Source: Clostridiales bacterium (GTDB lineage: Bacteria; Bacillota; Clostridia; Christensenellales; Aristaeellaceae). From it: a DNA stretch of 64,000 nucleotides. Within the stretch, counting starts at the first letter, position 1. Each line of letters starts with the position of its first letter. Below, piece by piece: positions 41,749 through 50,297 of this stretch. The position numbers and the translations under genes were made by a program. The stretch lies in assembly GCA_015056145.1 (NCBI GenBank), contig SVGY01000006.1, positions 1 to 64,000 of the forward strand, given 5' to 3'. The notes beneath the pieces are model-generated. The model made no database searches. It was not told the origin of the DNA and saw nothing but the letters and a program-made list of their open reading frames with translations.

Positions 41749-42381
41749 ATGGCTTTTGATTTCAAAAAAGAATACAAAGAATACTATCTTCCCAAAACCA
41801 AACCAGAGCTTATCCATCTGCCGCCCTGCAGCTATATTGCTGTCCGTGGTCAGGGCGACCCGAACGAAGAGGGCGGCGCATATCAGAAAGCGCTGAATAT
41901 ACTCTATGCCGTTGCCTACACCATCAGAATGAGCCACAAAACCGATCATCGCATCGACGGTTTCTATGAATATATGGTTCCTCCGCTGGAGGGCTTCTGG
42001 TGGCAGGAAGGGATCTGTGGCGTTGATTACAGCTCCAAGGCTGATTTTCACTGGATCTCCGCAATCCGCCTGCCGGACTTTGTTACCCGGAAAGATTTTG
42101 ACTGGGCTGTGGAGACGGCCTCCGCAAAAAAGAAGCTGGACTGCTCCTCAGCTGAAATGCTGACATTGCAGGAAGGCCTGTGTGTGCAGATGCTCCATAT
42201 AGGCCCTTACGACGAGGAACCCGCCACCGTGCAACAGATGGATGACTTCCTTGCCGGGAGTGGCTACACCAACGATATCAGCGATGACCGGCTCCATCAC
42301 GAGATATACCTCTCCGATCCCCGCAAAACCCCTCCCGAAAAACGCAAAACCGTTATCCGTCACCCCATCCGAAGAATATAA
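41749..42381 (+). CDS. GyrI-like small-molecule-binding domain protein
   Basis: 210 residues. The protein resembles the GyrI-like proteins of COG4832: LPPCSYIAVRGQGDPNEEGG at the start, MVPPLEGFWWQ in the middle and GLCVQMLHIGPYDEEP followed by HHEIYLSDPRK at the end. Such proteins have the ligand-binding fold of the SbmC/BmrR family without a DNA-binding domain; function unknown, with hydrolase activity towards some cyclopropanoids reported for relatives. CGGAGGGG precedes the ATG. A TATACT box (41715-41720) may be its -10. Confidence 0.85.
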   Translation: MAFDFKKEYKEYYLPKTKPELIHLPPCSYIAVRGQGDPNEEGGAYQKALNILYAVAYTIRMSHKTDHRIDGFYEYMVPPLEGFWWQEGICGVDYSSKADFHWISAIRLPDFVTRKDFDWAVETASAKKKLDCSSAEMLTLQEGLCVQMLHIGPYDEEPATVQQMDDFLAGSGYTNDISDDRLHHEIYLSDPRKTPPEKRKTVIRHPIRRI

Positions 42382-42526
42382 ACACCCCCAGTAAGGGAGC
42401 TGGAATGGCAAGTTCCAACCTTTGCCCTGCAACATGCAAATAGCGAAAACGTAAGCCTTGGATTGCAGCTTTGTGTGCTGCCGTGACAGAATGAAAGCGA
42501 CAACCTTGAATTTGACGGAGGAAACC

Positions 42527-43093
42527 ATGTTAAGGGATTACGAGATAGATAAACCTGTCCTTGAAACGGATAGATTGATTATTCGCACGCTTAACGATCA
42601 CGACGTGGCTGATTTAAAAGAGTGGCTGGGGAGAGATGAAATCTATACCTATTGGGGACGAAAAGCAAGCAAGAACGAGAAAAATCCCGAACTTTTGTTC
42701 ATTGATCCCCGCCCTTGGGTGAAAAGGAAGCCTTCACCAGATTTTGACTGGGGGATTGTCTTGAAGAAAACAAATTCTGTTATTGGAATGATTGCAGTAT
42801 TTGATATCCAGAATTCAAGGATGGGTGATATTGCGTATCGTATTCATCCTGAATATTGGAATATGGGAATTGCTACAGAAGCACTAAGGGAAGTGGTACG
42901 GTTCATATTTGAAAATACAGAAATAGAGCGGCTGAATGGGCGTGTTGATGTTAGGAATATTGCTTCAAATAAGGTCCTCGAGCGGTGTGGTTTCATAAAA
43001 GAAGGGACAATCCGACAAGGCAAAATGGTTTCGGTCTATTGTGACTATAACATTTACGGTATGCTTAGAGAAGACTATGCAAAGATAGACTAA
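42527..43093 (+). CDS. GNAT acetyltransferase, RimJ/RimL type
   Basis: 188 residues. LETDRLIIRTLNDHDVADL opens a typical RimJ-type domain; IAYRIHPEYWNMGIATEAL contains the acetyl-CoA site and VRNIASNKVLERCGFIKEGT the N-x-x-S-x-x-x-x-x-x-x-G-F tail. Members acetylate N-terminal residues of ribosomal proteins, or small molecules. GGAGG lies 7 bases before the ATG. Codon use (many A/T-ending codons: GAA, AAA, ATT) is unlike the neighbours, a sign of recent acquisition. Confidence 0.88.
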   Translation: MLRDYEIDKPVLETDRLIIRTLNDHDVADLKEWLGRDEIYTYWGRKASKNEKNPELLFIDPRPWVKRKPSPDFDWGIVLKKTNSVIGMIAVFDIQNSRMGDIAYRIHPEYWNMGIATEALREVVRFIFENTEIERLNGRVDVRNIASNKVLERCGFIKEGTIRQGKMVSVYCDYNIYGMLREDYAKID

Positions 43094-43205
43094 ATGCGTT
43101 CATCGTCAACAATTTGCCGAGCAGACGAAGCACCTCTTTCCCATCGTTTCAGGAAAGCGAAAATATACGCACCATTCCGGTGCATTGCGTTTACATAAGG
43201 ACATG

Positions 43206-43247
43206 AACAAACGAGCATCTGAACGAAGGATGCTCGTTTGTTCTCTC
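43206..43247 (+). terminator. Terminator after the RimJ-type acetyltransferase
   Basis: Perfect 14-bp stem AACAAACGAGCATC (43206-43219) with GATGCTCGTTTGTT, followed by CTCTCTT. Confidence 0.88.
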
Positions 43248-43273
43248 TTGGATAAATTGTTCCTTAAAGAACC

Positions 43274-43309
43274 CTCCCGCCGCCGGAAGCTTTTCCCCAG
43301 CGGCGGGAG
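43274..43309 (-). terminator. Terminator of the ICMT-like gene
   Basis: Perfect 10-bp stem CTCCCGCCGC with GCGGCGGGAG, followed on the minus strand by GGTTCTTT, 18 bases past the stop codon. Confidence 0.82.
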
Positions 43310-43326
43310 TAAATTTCAGCCCGTGC

Positions 43327-44004
43327 TTACCACACAAAGGGGATCAGGCGATATTTCACTTTATCACAATATTCGGTATATCCTTCAAGCCCCTCCGCAA
43401 GAACCCTTTCCTCATTGAGGATCCGTTTTCTGATGATGAGCGGATACGTCAGCATGATCACAAAACTGATGGCGGAACCCAGCACCAGCGGCATGGACAG
43501 AAACAATATCAGCGTGACCGCATACATGGGATGGCGGACGATTCCATAGAGGCCCGTATCGATCACCTTCTGGTTTTCCTGCACCTCCACCGTCCGGGAC
43601 AGATATGCGTTTTCCCGCAGCACTTCCGCATACAGGCCATAGCTCACAAGGAACAAAGCGGCCCCCACCCAGCTGACCCAGCCGGGAAGCAACACCCAGC
43701 CATAGCGGTGGTTCAGGCCTGCCAACACGAACGCCGCAAGGAACATCAGCCCGCTCAGTTTTACCACCAGCTGTTGCTCGCCCTGCTTTTCCTTTGCGCC
43801 GAGCCTTTTTTTCAAAAGCTGCGGGCTTTTGATCATCATCACGATCCCTGCGCCAAACATGGGAATGAACAGTATGCCCATCAGCAGCCATCCCTGCCAG
43901 TAATCAAACCCTCCTGCGGGAAGAAATATCAACGCACCCACCAGCACAACGCCCAGCGCAAACTTGATCATCGCCTCTGCGAACAGCTTCTTCGTCAATC
44001 CCAT
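43327..44004 (-). CDS. Isoprenylcysteine carboxyl methyltransferase-like membrane methyltransferase
   Basis: 225 residues and about five membrane helices. The SAM-binding end is typical: TGLYGIVRHPMYAVTLILF and EERVLAEGLEGYTEYCDKVKYRLIP. In bacteria these ICMT/NnrU-type proteins methylate small isoprenoid or lipid substrates of unknown identity. The start ATG at 44004 has AAAGGGG 3 to 5 bases upstream; a TGTATAAT -10 at 44034-44029 excludes the earlier in-frame codons at 44028 and 44076. Monocistronic. Confidence 0.85.
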   Translation of the reverse strand: MGLTKKLFAEAMIKFALGVVLVGALIFLPAGGFDYWQGWLLMGILFIPMFGAGIVMMIKSPQLLKKRLGAKEKQGEQQLVVKLSGLMFLAAFVLAGLNHRYGWVLLPGWVSWVGAALFLVSYGLYAEVLRENAYLSRTVEVQENQKVIDTGLYGIVRHPMYAVTLILFLSMPLVLGSAISFVIMLTYPLIIRKRILNEERVLAEGLEGYTEYCDKVKYRLIPFVW

Positions 44005-44173
44005 CGCCCCTTTCTGTTCTGTTTTCATTATACATGCACGCACAAAAAGCACAAGAGCTATTGTCCCAAATGTCATTTTGGGCCCGCAAAACCGGAGGAT
44101 GCCAATGGGCCATTGTGCGCTTTTATGTAATTATGTTGATGGCCATTTTTGCCAGCTTCCCTCTCCCTCCCAA

Positions 44174-44210
44174 ATAAAAAAAGGACTGCCGCAATAACCT
44201 GCAACAGTCC
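44174..44210 (-). terminator. Terminator of the symporter gene
   Basis: GGACTG...CAGTCC (44183-44210) with inner partial pairing; on the minus strand it is followed by TTTTTTTATTT. Its loop resembles the second hairpin of the repeat arrays. The rest of the gap 44005-44299 holds the ICMT promoter and nothing else I can support. Confidence 0.85.
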
Positions 44211-44299
44211 ATAAGTATTTTCCCTTCTGCACTTTCGCACGCAAAATGTGCTTTTCCTCTGCCTCTTTATTTCAAATGGAATAAGCGAGAGCAACGCTG

Positions 44300-45721
44300 T
44301 CAGCCTTCTGCCGCCTCATTCTTTGCGGCGTTTTTTGCTTTCCTGCTTCTCTTGCTGAAAAGGAAGCTGCGGAAGAGGATCACGTTCATCACAAGGAAAA
44401 ACAGAATCAGGATGATCAGCGTCAGCACGGGCTTCACCGGGGCAAGGGTGGCCAACAGCATCAGCGGAAAGCCGAACACAATGGCGGGGAAGTTCTGATA
44501 TACCATATTGTCGGCGGCGGGAGTCTTGAAATCACCGTCGATTTCACGCAGCAGAATAATGCCGGTGGAGGCCGTGCCGGTGAGCATGCCGTACATGGTA
44601 AGGAACTGTTCCTCCTGATATTCAGGGAAAAGTTTCCGTGCCACAAAGTGATTGTATACATAAGTAATCACAAGGCCCACAACACCCATGATGAGGATCA
44701 CGCCCCAGGAATCCTTCAGGATACCGAAACGGATGGCTGCAATGCCTGCCACCACCATCAGGTCGTAGAAAAAGTTGCTGGCACGGGTCATCAGGAAGGG
44801 GTTGACGTATTCCTTTTTGAGGACGCCCAGCTTTTTGAACCAGCCCATCACCAGCTTGATCAGGGTGGCAGCCAGCACGCCCAGCAGGAAGTTGAAGCCG
44901 AAAATGACGGATTTCATGCCCGGCAGCACAAGGCCCAGCAGATACATCAGGAAGAAGGTAAGCATGTAGGCCGCAGCGATAAGGGCAATCTGTATAGTCA
45001 GCTTATCGATGCTTTCCTGCATGGGGATCTCGTTTTCGGACTGGATATCCGCAGCGGAAAGGACTTCGTTATCCTTGGCCCGGTTGAGGATCCGGCCCTT
45101 CTTTTTTAGGATGTTGAGGTGAATTACGCCGCCGATGCTGGCGCTGAGGAAGCCCAGAGCTGCAATGGTAAGGCCGAAGCTCTTGCCGCCCACAAAGCCG
45201 AAATCGTTTTCAAAGATGCCGCCGTAGTTCAGGGCCTGACCGGTACCCTGACCGTAGCCGAAGGGCAGCAGTATACCGGCTGCAACAAAGAAATCCTTCA
45301 TCACCAATACGGCGATCATGGAAATGACAAGGCCGAACACCGCCTGCAAAAGATAGGTGGCTACGGTGGTCACACCGGTATTGAAGATCTCGGTGGTGCG
45401 CTTTTTGGTCATTTTGCTGCCGGAGGGCTTGAATGCGGAAGCGATGAAGCCCAGCGCCAGGCAGTGATAGGTAAGCATTTCCAGAGTAGCGGTGCCGTTT
45501 TCGCCAAAGAAAGGAGTATCAAACATTACCTGGCCCGTAACGGCTTTATAAATGGCAGCCACAATAATCAAAAGCCCGCCGCCCAGCACAGAGATGGGGA
45601 TCAGCGAATTGCGAAGAAAGGGAATGGACCGGCGCAGCACATTCGCCGCCAGAAGGCTTACCAGAAGTACTGCGATCACGTTAAAAGAACCCCATACATT
45701 AAAGTCCCAAAAATTCTCCAT
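44300..45721 (-). CDS. Sodium/glutamate symporter (GltS type)
   Basis: 473 residues with 10 to 12 membrane helices in two related halves. GYGQGTGQALNYGGIFEN and MYGMLTGTASTGIILLREID are the two family signature loops. It probably takes up glutamate or a similar anion with Na+. The AAAGGTG site fits the ATG at 45721; nearer in-frame GTG and ATG codons overlap the site. The start overlaps the end of the upstream plsC-like gene by 23 bases, so translation is coupled, though the physiological link between an acyltransferase and a glutamate carrier is unclear. Confidence 0.85.
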   Translation of the reverse strand: MENFWDFNVWGSFNVIAVLLVSLLAANVLRRSIPFLRNSLIPISVLGGGLLIIVAAIYKAVTGQVMFDTPFFGENGTATLEMLTYHCLALGFIASAFKPSGSKMTKKRTTEIFNTGVTTVATYLLQAVFGLVISMIAVLVMKDFFVAAGILLPFGYGQGTGQALNYGGIFENDFGFVGGKSFGLTIAALGFLSASIGGVIHLNILKKKGRILNRAKDNEVLSAADIQSENEIPMQESIDKLTIQIALIAAAYMLTFFLMYLLGLVLPGMKSVIFGFNFLLGVLAATLIKLVMGWFKKLGVLKKEYVNPFLMTRASNFFYDLMVVAGIAAIRFGILKDSWGVILIMGVVGLVITYVYNHFVARKLFPEYQEEQFLTMYGMLTGTASTGIILLREIDGDFKTPAADNMVYQNFPAIVFGFPLMLLATLAPVKPVLTLIILILFFLVMNVILFRSFLFSKRSRKAKNAAKNEAAEG

Positions 45722-46913
45722 GTACATCACCTTTCTGAATGTTCTTGCAGCGATAGCAGATATTGACGTATTTCAACGCATTGAAGTGCTTATCGCCCTT
45801 GAACTGGTATACCTTTCCACCGTGGTACAGGTTCAGCTTGTTTCGGCCCAGTACCGCTGCGGCCGTTATTTCCGCAAAGGGCAGGATCAGGGGATCGCCG
45901 CCGTCTTCGTCGATGGCTACCCGGTCGCCATAGAGGCGAATGTGGGCATCCTTGCGCAGCAGCTCCTTGCGCTTGTATACAATCACCTCAGACAGGTTTG
46001 CCCGGTCCTCAAAAAGGGGCTTTTGCACATCGGCGGTCACATCCAGCGCATTGACAAACTTCTTCTGATAATCGTACCACTGGGCGACAAATTCAAAGGG
46101 AAAATCACAATCTTTGCCGGTGATGCGCTTATCCTCGCCGTAGAGAATGGTTTTTCCGCAGCTGAGGCAACGGCTCTCCGCCCCTTTGCTTTCAAACTTG
46201 GCAAGGCCGCAGAAGGGGCATACATACATCGCCCGCTCCAGATATTCTGCCCGCTTCTTTGAGCGGAACAGACCATCTGCGCAGTCCTCATTTACCTGAA
46301 GGCCGGTAACGATCCTTTCAAGCAGTTCATCGTTGGTCATGTTTTCGTATTCCCCGGGAAGGATCACTTCGCTCACATAGGAACGCATCCTGCCCCTGCG
46401 CACGCCGTCGCTCCACCTGGGCTGCACGCCGTAACCCCCTTCGATGCGGTAGAGGGCGATGGGCATTTTCATCATCCGGGCAAGGGATGCAATGGCGGGG
46501 CTCATGTACTCGGTACGCCCGCTATAGGTACGGTTGCCCTCGGGAGCAATGGCAATGGAGCCCCCTTCCCGGCTGACCCGGATGCAGTTTTTCACAGCAG
46601 CCACGTCGCCGGTCTGCTTCTTGATGGGGATGGGGTTCACCAGCCAACGGATCAGAGAAGATACAAAACCGTTGGAAAAGATGTCCTCCGTTGCCACATA
46701 GTACACCGGCCCCTTGAAGCTGATGCCGAGAAAGAACTGGTCAAAGGTGGTCTGGTGGTTATAGAGAATCAGGTAGGGGCGTTTTTCCTGCTGCCTGAAG
46801 GGTTCTGCTTTCACGCCGTATACCAGTCTGCAATAAGGTCTCAGAACAAACCGTACGATTCCCGTTACAACCTTGTGACGGAATTTGATCCATTTTGTTT
46901 TTTTCTTTTTCAT
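45699..46913 (-). CDS. PlsC-like acyltransferase with C-terminal zinc ribbon and PH-like domain
   Basis: 404 residues. Residues 1-200 are a 1-acyl-glycerol-3-phosphate acyltransferase: NHQTTFDQF (H-x4-D), PEGNRT and a basic N-terminus KKKKTKW. Then VCPFCGLAKFESKGAESRCL with SCGK gives a four-cysteine zinc ribbon (about 230-250), and a last part with IRLYGDRVAIDEDGGDPLIL and FNALKYVNICYRCKN resembles a PH-like/GRAM beta fold ending in further cysteines. Such tails are rare and may sense metals or lipids. GGGAGG 6 bases upstream sets the start at 46913. Confidence 0.88.
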   Translation of the reverse strand: MKKKKTKWIKFRHKVVTGIVRFVLRPYCRLVYGVKAEPFRQQEKRPYLILYNHQTTFDQFFLGISFKGPVYYVATEDIFSNGFVSSLIRWLVNPIPIKKQTGDVAAVKNCIRVSREGGSIAIAPEGNRTYSGRTEYMSPAIASLARMMKMPIALYRIEGGYGVQPRWSDGVRRGRMRSYVSEVILPGEYENMTNDELLERIVTGLQVNEDCADGLFRSKKRAEYLERAMYVCPFCGLAKFESKGAESRCLSCGKTILYGEDKRITGKDCDFPFEFVAQWYDYQKKFVNALDVTADVQKPLFEDRANLSEVIVYKRKELLRKDAHIRLYGDRVAIDEDGGDPLILPFAEITAAAVLGRNKLNLYHGGKVYQFKGDKHFNALKYVNICYRCKNIQKGDVHGEFLGL

Positions 46914-46966
46914 TGGCACCTCCCACAGTCGCCGGGGCGTAGTAAAAGAGCGACTATCTACAATTG

Positions 46967-46995
46967 AGAATAATCCTCACAGGTTGATTTGTCAA
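46967..46995 (-). promoter_or_regulatory. Promoter of the plsC-gltS unit
   Basis: TTGACA (46995-46990), TATTCT (46972-46967), 17-base spacer. Confidence 0.85.
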
Positions 46996-47070
46996 CAGAA
47001 AATCGGTGAAAATTGGGCAAAGGAAGAATACGCAACAGCGCATCTTTTCACAGATTTGCAGTCTTCTTTC

Positions 47071-47099
47071 TTGCAATGTACCCGACTGCGTGATACAAT
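47071..47099 (+). promoter_or_regulatory. Promoter of the TPR-RCC1 lipoprotein gene
   Basis: TTGCAA (47071-47076), TACAAT (47094-47099), 17-base spacer. Confidence 0.78.
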
Positions 47100-47152
47100 A
47101 AAACAAACCAAGTAAAAAAATATACTGTTTCAGGAAAGGGTGTTATGCCTTT

Positions 47153-49282
47153 ATGAAAAAGCGCAATTACAAACGGTTTTTTGCATTGCTTCTTGCTGTG
47201 ATGATGATTTTCTCCCTCACGGCCTGCAACTCGCCGCAAGCCCAATACGAAAAGGCGGATTCCCTGCTGGCAAAAGGGGAATATGCCAAGGCAGCAGAAG
47301 CCTTTGACGCTCTTGGCAGCTACAGCGATGCCTCCCGAATGGCTCTGTACTGCCGAGCTTTCATTGCCGGTGAGGAGGGCGAATTCCAGAAAGCTGCCAC
47401 TGCCTTTTCCCTCCTTTCGGATATCAAGGACAGCGCCCTGCTGGCGGACTATTACACCGCACGCAGCCTGGAGGAACAGGGCGGCGCAGAAACCGACGTG
47501 GAAAAATGGTATCAGGCCGAAGGCTGGGTGCCTTATTACGATGCATACGAGCTTTATACGAAGCTGTCTCTGTTCCGGGACAGCGATATCCGGGCAGAGG
47601 CATGCCGCAGTACTGTGTACAATCAGGCCACAGCCTTGGCAGATGCCGGCAAATACAACGAGGCTGCCATCCTGATGGGAACCATGGGCAGCTATAATGA
47701 TGCGGAAAAACGCAGCCTGTATTATTCTGCCTGCTACTGCGAGCAGCAGCAGGATTATACCGGAGCATACAGCCTCTTTGCTTCCCTGGAAACATACGAA
47801 GATGCGGCCACCCGTGCCCAGGCCATCCTTGCAGCAGAATATGCCCAGGGCGAAGGGGAACTGGAAGCCGGCAAATACGAAGATGCCTATGCCACCTTTA
47901 CATGGCTTGACCAGAACGCCGCCTATGCTCACCAAAACGGAAACGCCTCCGTCCGTGCTCAGGAAAGCGCCTATCTTCGTGGCGAACAACTGCTGACCCA
48001 GCCGGAACCCGCCTTTGCGCAGGCAAGAGAATGGTTTGCCCTTTGCGGCGAATATGCCCCGGAAAACAAGGCGTCTGCCACAGAGCGCATTAAGGAAAGC
48101 TGGTATTTGCAGGGCGAGAGCTTTCTTTACGGCCCGGAACCGGATTTTGTCAGCGCAGCAGCAGCCCTGGAGCAGGCTGGAGATTATCCCGGTGCTTCCA
48201 CCCGCATCAATGCCTACTGGTACCAGCTGGGCATAGAAAGAATGTATGCCGATACTCCCGATTTTGAAGGGGCCAGAGCTGCCTTTGAAACCGCAGACGG
48301 ATTTGCGCCCGAAGGGGAACCTACGCCGGATGTACGCATCATGGAAAGCTGGTATCTGCAAGGACTCCTTTTCGGAGAAAACAACGACTATGTGAACGCC
48401 ATGCTCCTTTTGCACAAAAACCCGAACTTCAGAGATACACCGGAAAACATCGAGCATCTGCGCTCCAAGTTTCCCGGAGCTGTGGACGCTGGCATTTCCC
48501 ACCTTGTGGCCCTTCGTTCTGACGGCACCGTCATCACCAAGGGTCTCAACGACTTCGGAAAGTGCTTAACGGAAAAATGGAAGGACATTCTTTTCATCGC
48601 AGCAGGCCACTTCCATACCGTCGGCCTGAAGACTGACGGCACGGTGATTGCCACGGGCTCCAACAAATTCGGCCAGTGCAATGTGCAAGGCTGGAGTGAA
48701 ATCATTGAATTATCCGCAGGCAAGTATCATACCGTGGCTCTGCGCTCCGATGGTACCGTGGTAGCCGCGGGCATGAACACCTACGGCCAGTGCGATGTGG
48801 GTAGCTGGACGGATATCGTCCAGATATCTGCAGGAGAAAACCACACCGTGGGCCTGCGGGCCGATGGTACCGTGGTAGCTGTGGGCCTTAATACTGACGG
48901 GCAGTGTGACGTGGATGGCTGGACGGACGTAGTTGCCATTTCTGCAGGCCTGAAACACACCGTGGCCCTGAAAACCGACGGCACTGCCATGGCCGTTGGC
49001 CGGAACGCCTACGGGCAGTGCAATGTGAATGACTTTAAAAACCTCATTGCCATTGATGCAGGCAATGCCCATACCGTGGGCCTGACCGCCGACGGCACCG
49101 TGGTTGCCACAGGCGACAACTTATACGATCAGCTTGCCGTGGATGACTGGACAGACATTGTGGCTGTTTCCGCAGGGGGATGGTACACCATCGGTCTCAA
49201 GCCGGACGGAACGCTGGTCGCCGTGGGAAACAACTATTATCTTCAGTGCGAGATTACCGACTGGCAGCTGAACGTAAACTGA
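47153..49282 (+). CDS. Lipoprotein with TPR-like helical repeats and an RCC1-type propeller
   Basis: 709 residues. A lipobox (SLTAC, Cys25) ends the signal peptide. Residues 30-430 are helical tandem repeats of TPR type (QYEKADSLLAKGEYAKAAEA and similar) with recurrent WYLQG motifs. Residues about 445-705 are seven repeats of about 41 residues: HTVGLKTDGTVIATGSNKFG, then QCxVxGWxDIVxISAG, the RCC1/BNR-like seven-bladed propeller. It is expected outside the cell, anchored by lipid, for protein binding. AGGAAAGGG is about 12 bases before the ATG. A repeat array follows the stop. Confidence 0.88.
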   Translation: MKKRNYKRFFALLLAVMMIFSLTACNSPQAQYEKADSLLAKGEYAKAAEAFDALGSYSDASRMALYCRAFIAGEEGEFQKAATAFSLLSDIKDSALLADYYTARSLEEQGGAETDVEKWYQAEGWVPYYDAYELYTKLSLFRDSDIRAEACRSTVYNQATALADAGKYNEAAILMGTMGSYNDAEKRSLYYSACYCEQQQDYTGAYSLFASLETYEDAATRAQAILAAEYAQGEGELEAGKYEDAYATFTWLDQNAAYAHQNGNASVRAQESAYLRGEQLLTQPEPAFAQAREWFALCGEYAPENKASATERIKESWYLQGESFLYGPEPDFVSAAAALEQAGDYPGASTRINAYWYQLGIERMYADTPDFEGARAAFETADGFAPEGEPTPDVRIMESWYLQGLLFGENNDYVNAMLLLHKNPNFRDTPENIEHLRSKFPGAVDAGISHLVALRSDGTVITKGLNDFGKCLTEKWKDILFIAAGHFHTVGLKTDGTVIATGSNKFGQCNVQGWSEIIELSAGKYHTVALRSDGTVVAAGMNTYGQCDVGSWTDIVQISAGENHTVGLRADGTVVAVGLNTDGQCDVDGWTDVVAISAGLKHTVALKTDGTAMAVGRNAYGQCNVNDFKNLIAIDAGNAHTVGLTADGTVVATGDNLYDQLAVDDWTDIVAVSAGGWYTIGLKPDGTLVAVGNNYYLQCEITDWQLNVN

Positions 49283-49289
49283 GCCACTT

Positions 49290-50264
49290 GCTTTCTCTTC
49301 TTTTCTTTTGTGTCAAAAGAAAAGAAGCAAAAGAAAACCACATTTTTGCGGCCCTCCTGCTTCCTTTCCGATATACGCTTTTCGGATGGTTGTGGGAGGG
49401 TCTTTTTCACGGGGAAAAGCATTCTCCCTCCTTTGCCATGCCGGACTTCCTCTCGCTTTTTTCTCTTCTTTTCTTTTGTGTCAAAAGAAAAGAAGCAAAA
49501 GAAAACCGCTTTTTGCGGCCCTCCTGCTTCCTTTCCGATATACGCTTTTCGGATGGTTGTGGGAGGGTCTTTTTCCCGGAGAAAAGCATTCTCCCTCCTT
49601 TGCCATGCCGGACTTCCTCTCGCTTTTTTCTCTTCTTTTCTTTTGTGTCAAAAGAAAAGAAGCAAAAGAAAACCGCATTTTTGCGTCCTTTTGCTTCTGT
49701 CCAATACACGCTTTTCGGGTGGGTGTGGGAGGGTGCTTTTCCCGGGGAAAAGCATTCTCCCACTTTTGCCATGCCAAACTTCCACTCGCTTTTTTCTCTT
49801 CTTTTCTTTTGTGTCAAGAGAAAAGAAGCAAAAGAAAACCGCATTTTTGCGGCCTTTTGCTTCTGTCCAATACACGCTTTTCGGGTGGGTGTGGGAGGGT
49901 CTTTTTCCCGGGGAAAAGCATTCTCCCATCTTTGCCATGCCGGACTTCCTCTCGCTTTTTTCTCTTCTTTTCTTTTGTGTCAAGAGAAAAGAAGCAAAAG
50001 AAAACCGCATTTTTGCGGCCTTTTGCTTCTGTCCAATACACGCTTTTCGGGTGGGTGTGGGAGGGTCTTTTTCCCGGGGAAAAGCATTCTCCCATCTTTG
50101 CCATGCCGGACTTCCTCTCGCTTTTTTCTCTTCTTTTCTTTTGTGTCAAAAGAAAAGAAGCAAAAGAAAACCGCATTTTTGCGTCCTTTTGCTTCTGTCC
50201 AATACACGCTTTTCGGGTGGGTGTGGGAGGGTGCTTTTCCCGGGGAAAAGCATTCTCCCACTTC
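49290..50264. repeat. Repeat array 2: six modular repeat units of about 166 bases
   Basis: Hairpin cores (CTTCTTTTCTTTTGTGTCAA with its complement) are at 49297, 49465, 49632, 49798, 49964 and 50130, each 31 bases long, period 166-168. Each is followed by GCAAAAGAAAACCxCATTTTTG, CGCTTTTCGG, a G-rich run and TTTTTCCCGGGGAAAAGC. In units 3 to 6 the G run is GGGTGGGTGTGGGAGGG (49717, 49883, 50049, 50215). Units 1 and 2 have a weaker form. The array fills the gap between the convergent lipoprotein and decarboxylase genes, and holds no real gene. Confidence 0.95.
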
Positions 50265-50297
50265 TGTCCCGGCAAATCGTATCTTGCTGTGCGTCCG

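Noticed and set aside
49290-50264. CRISPR array
   Set aside because: The unit is repeated over its full 166 bases with no unique spacers, and no cas genes are in the window.
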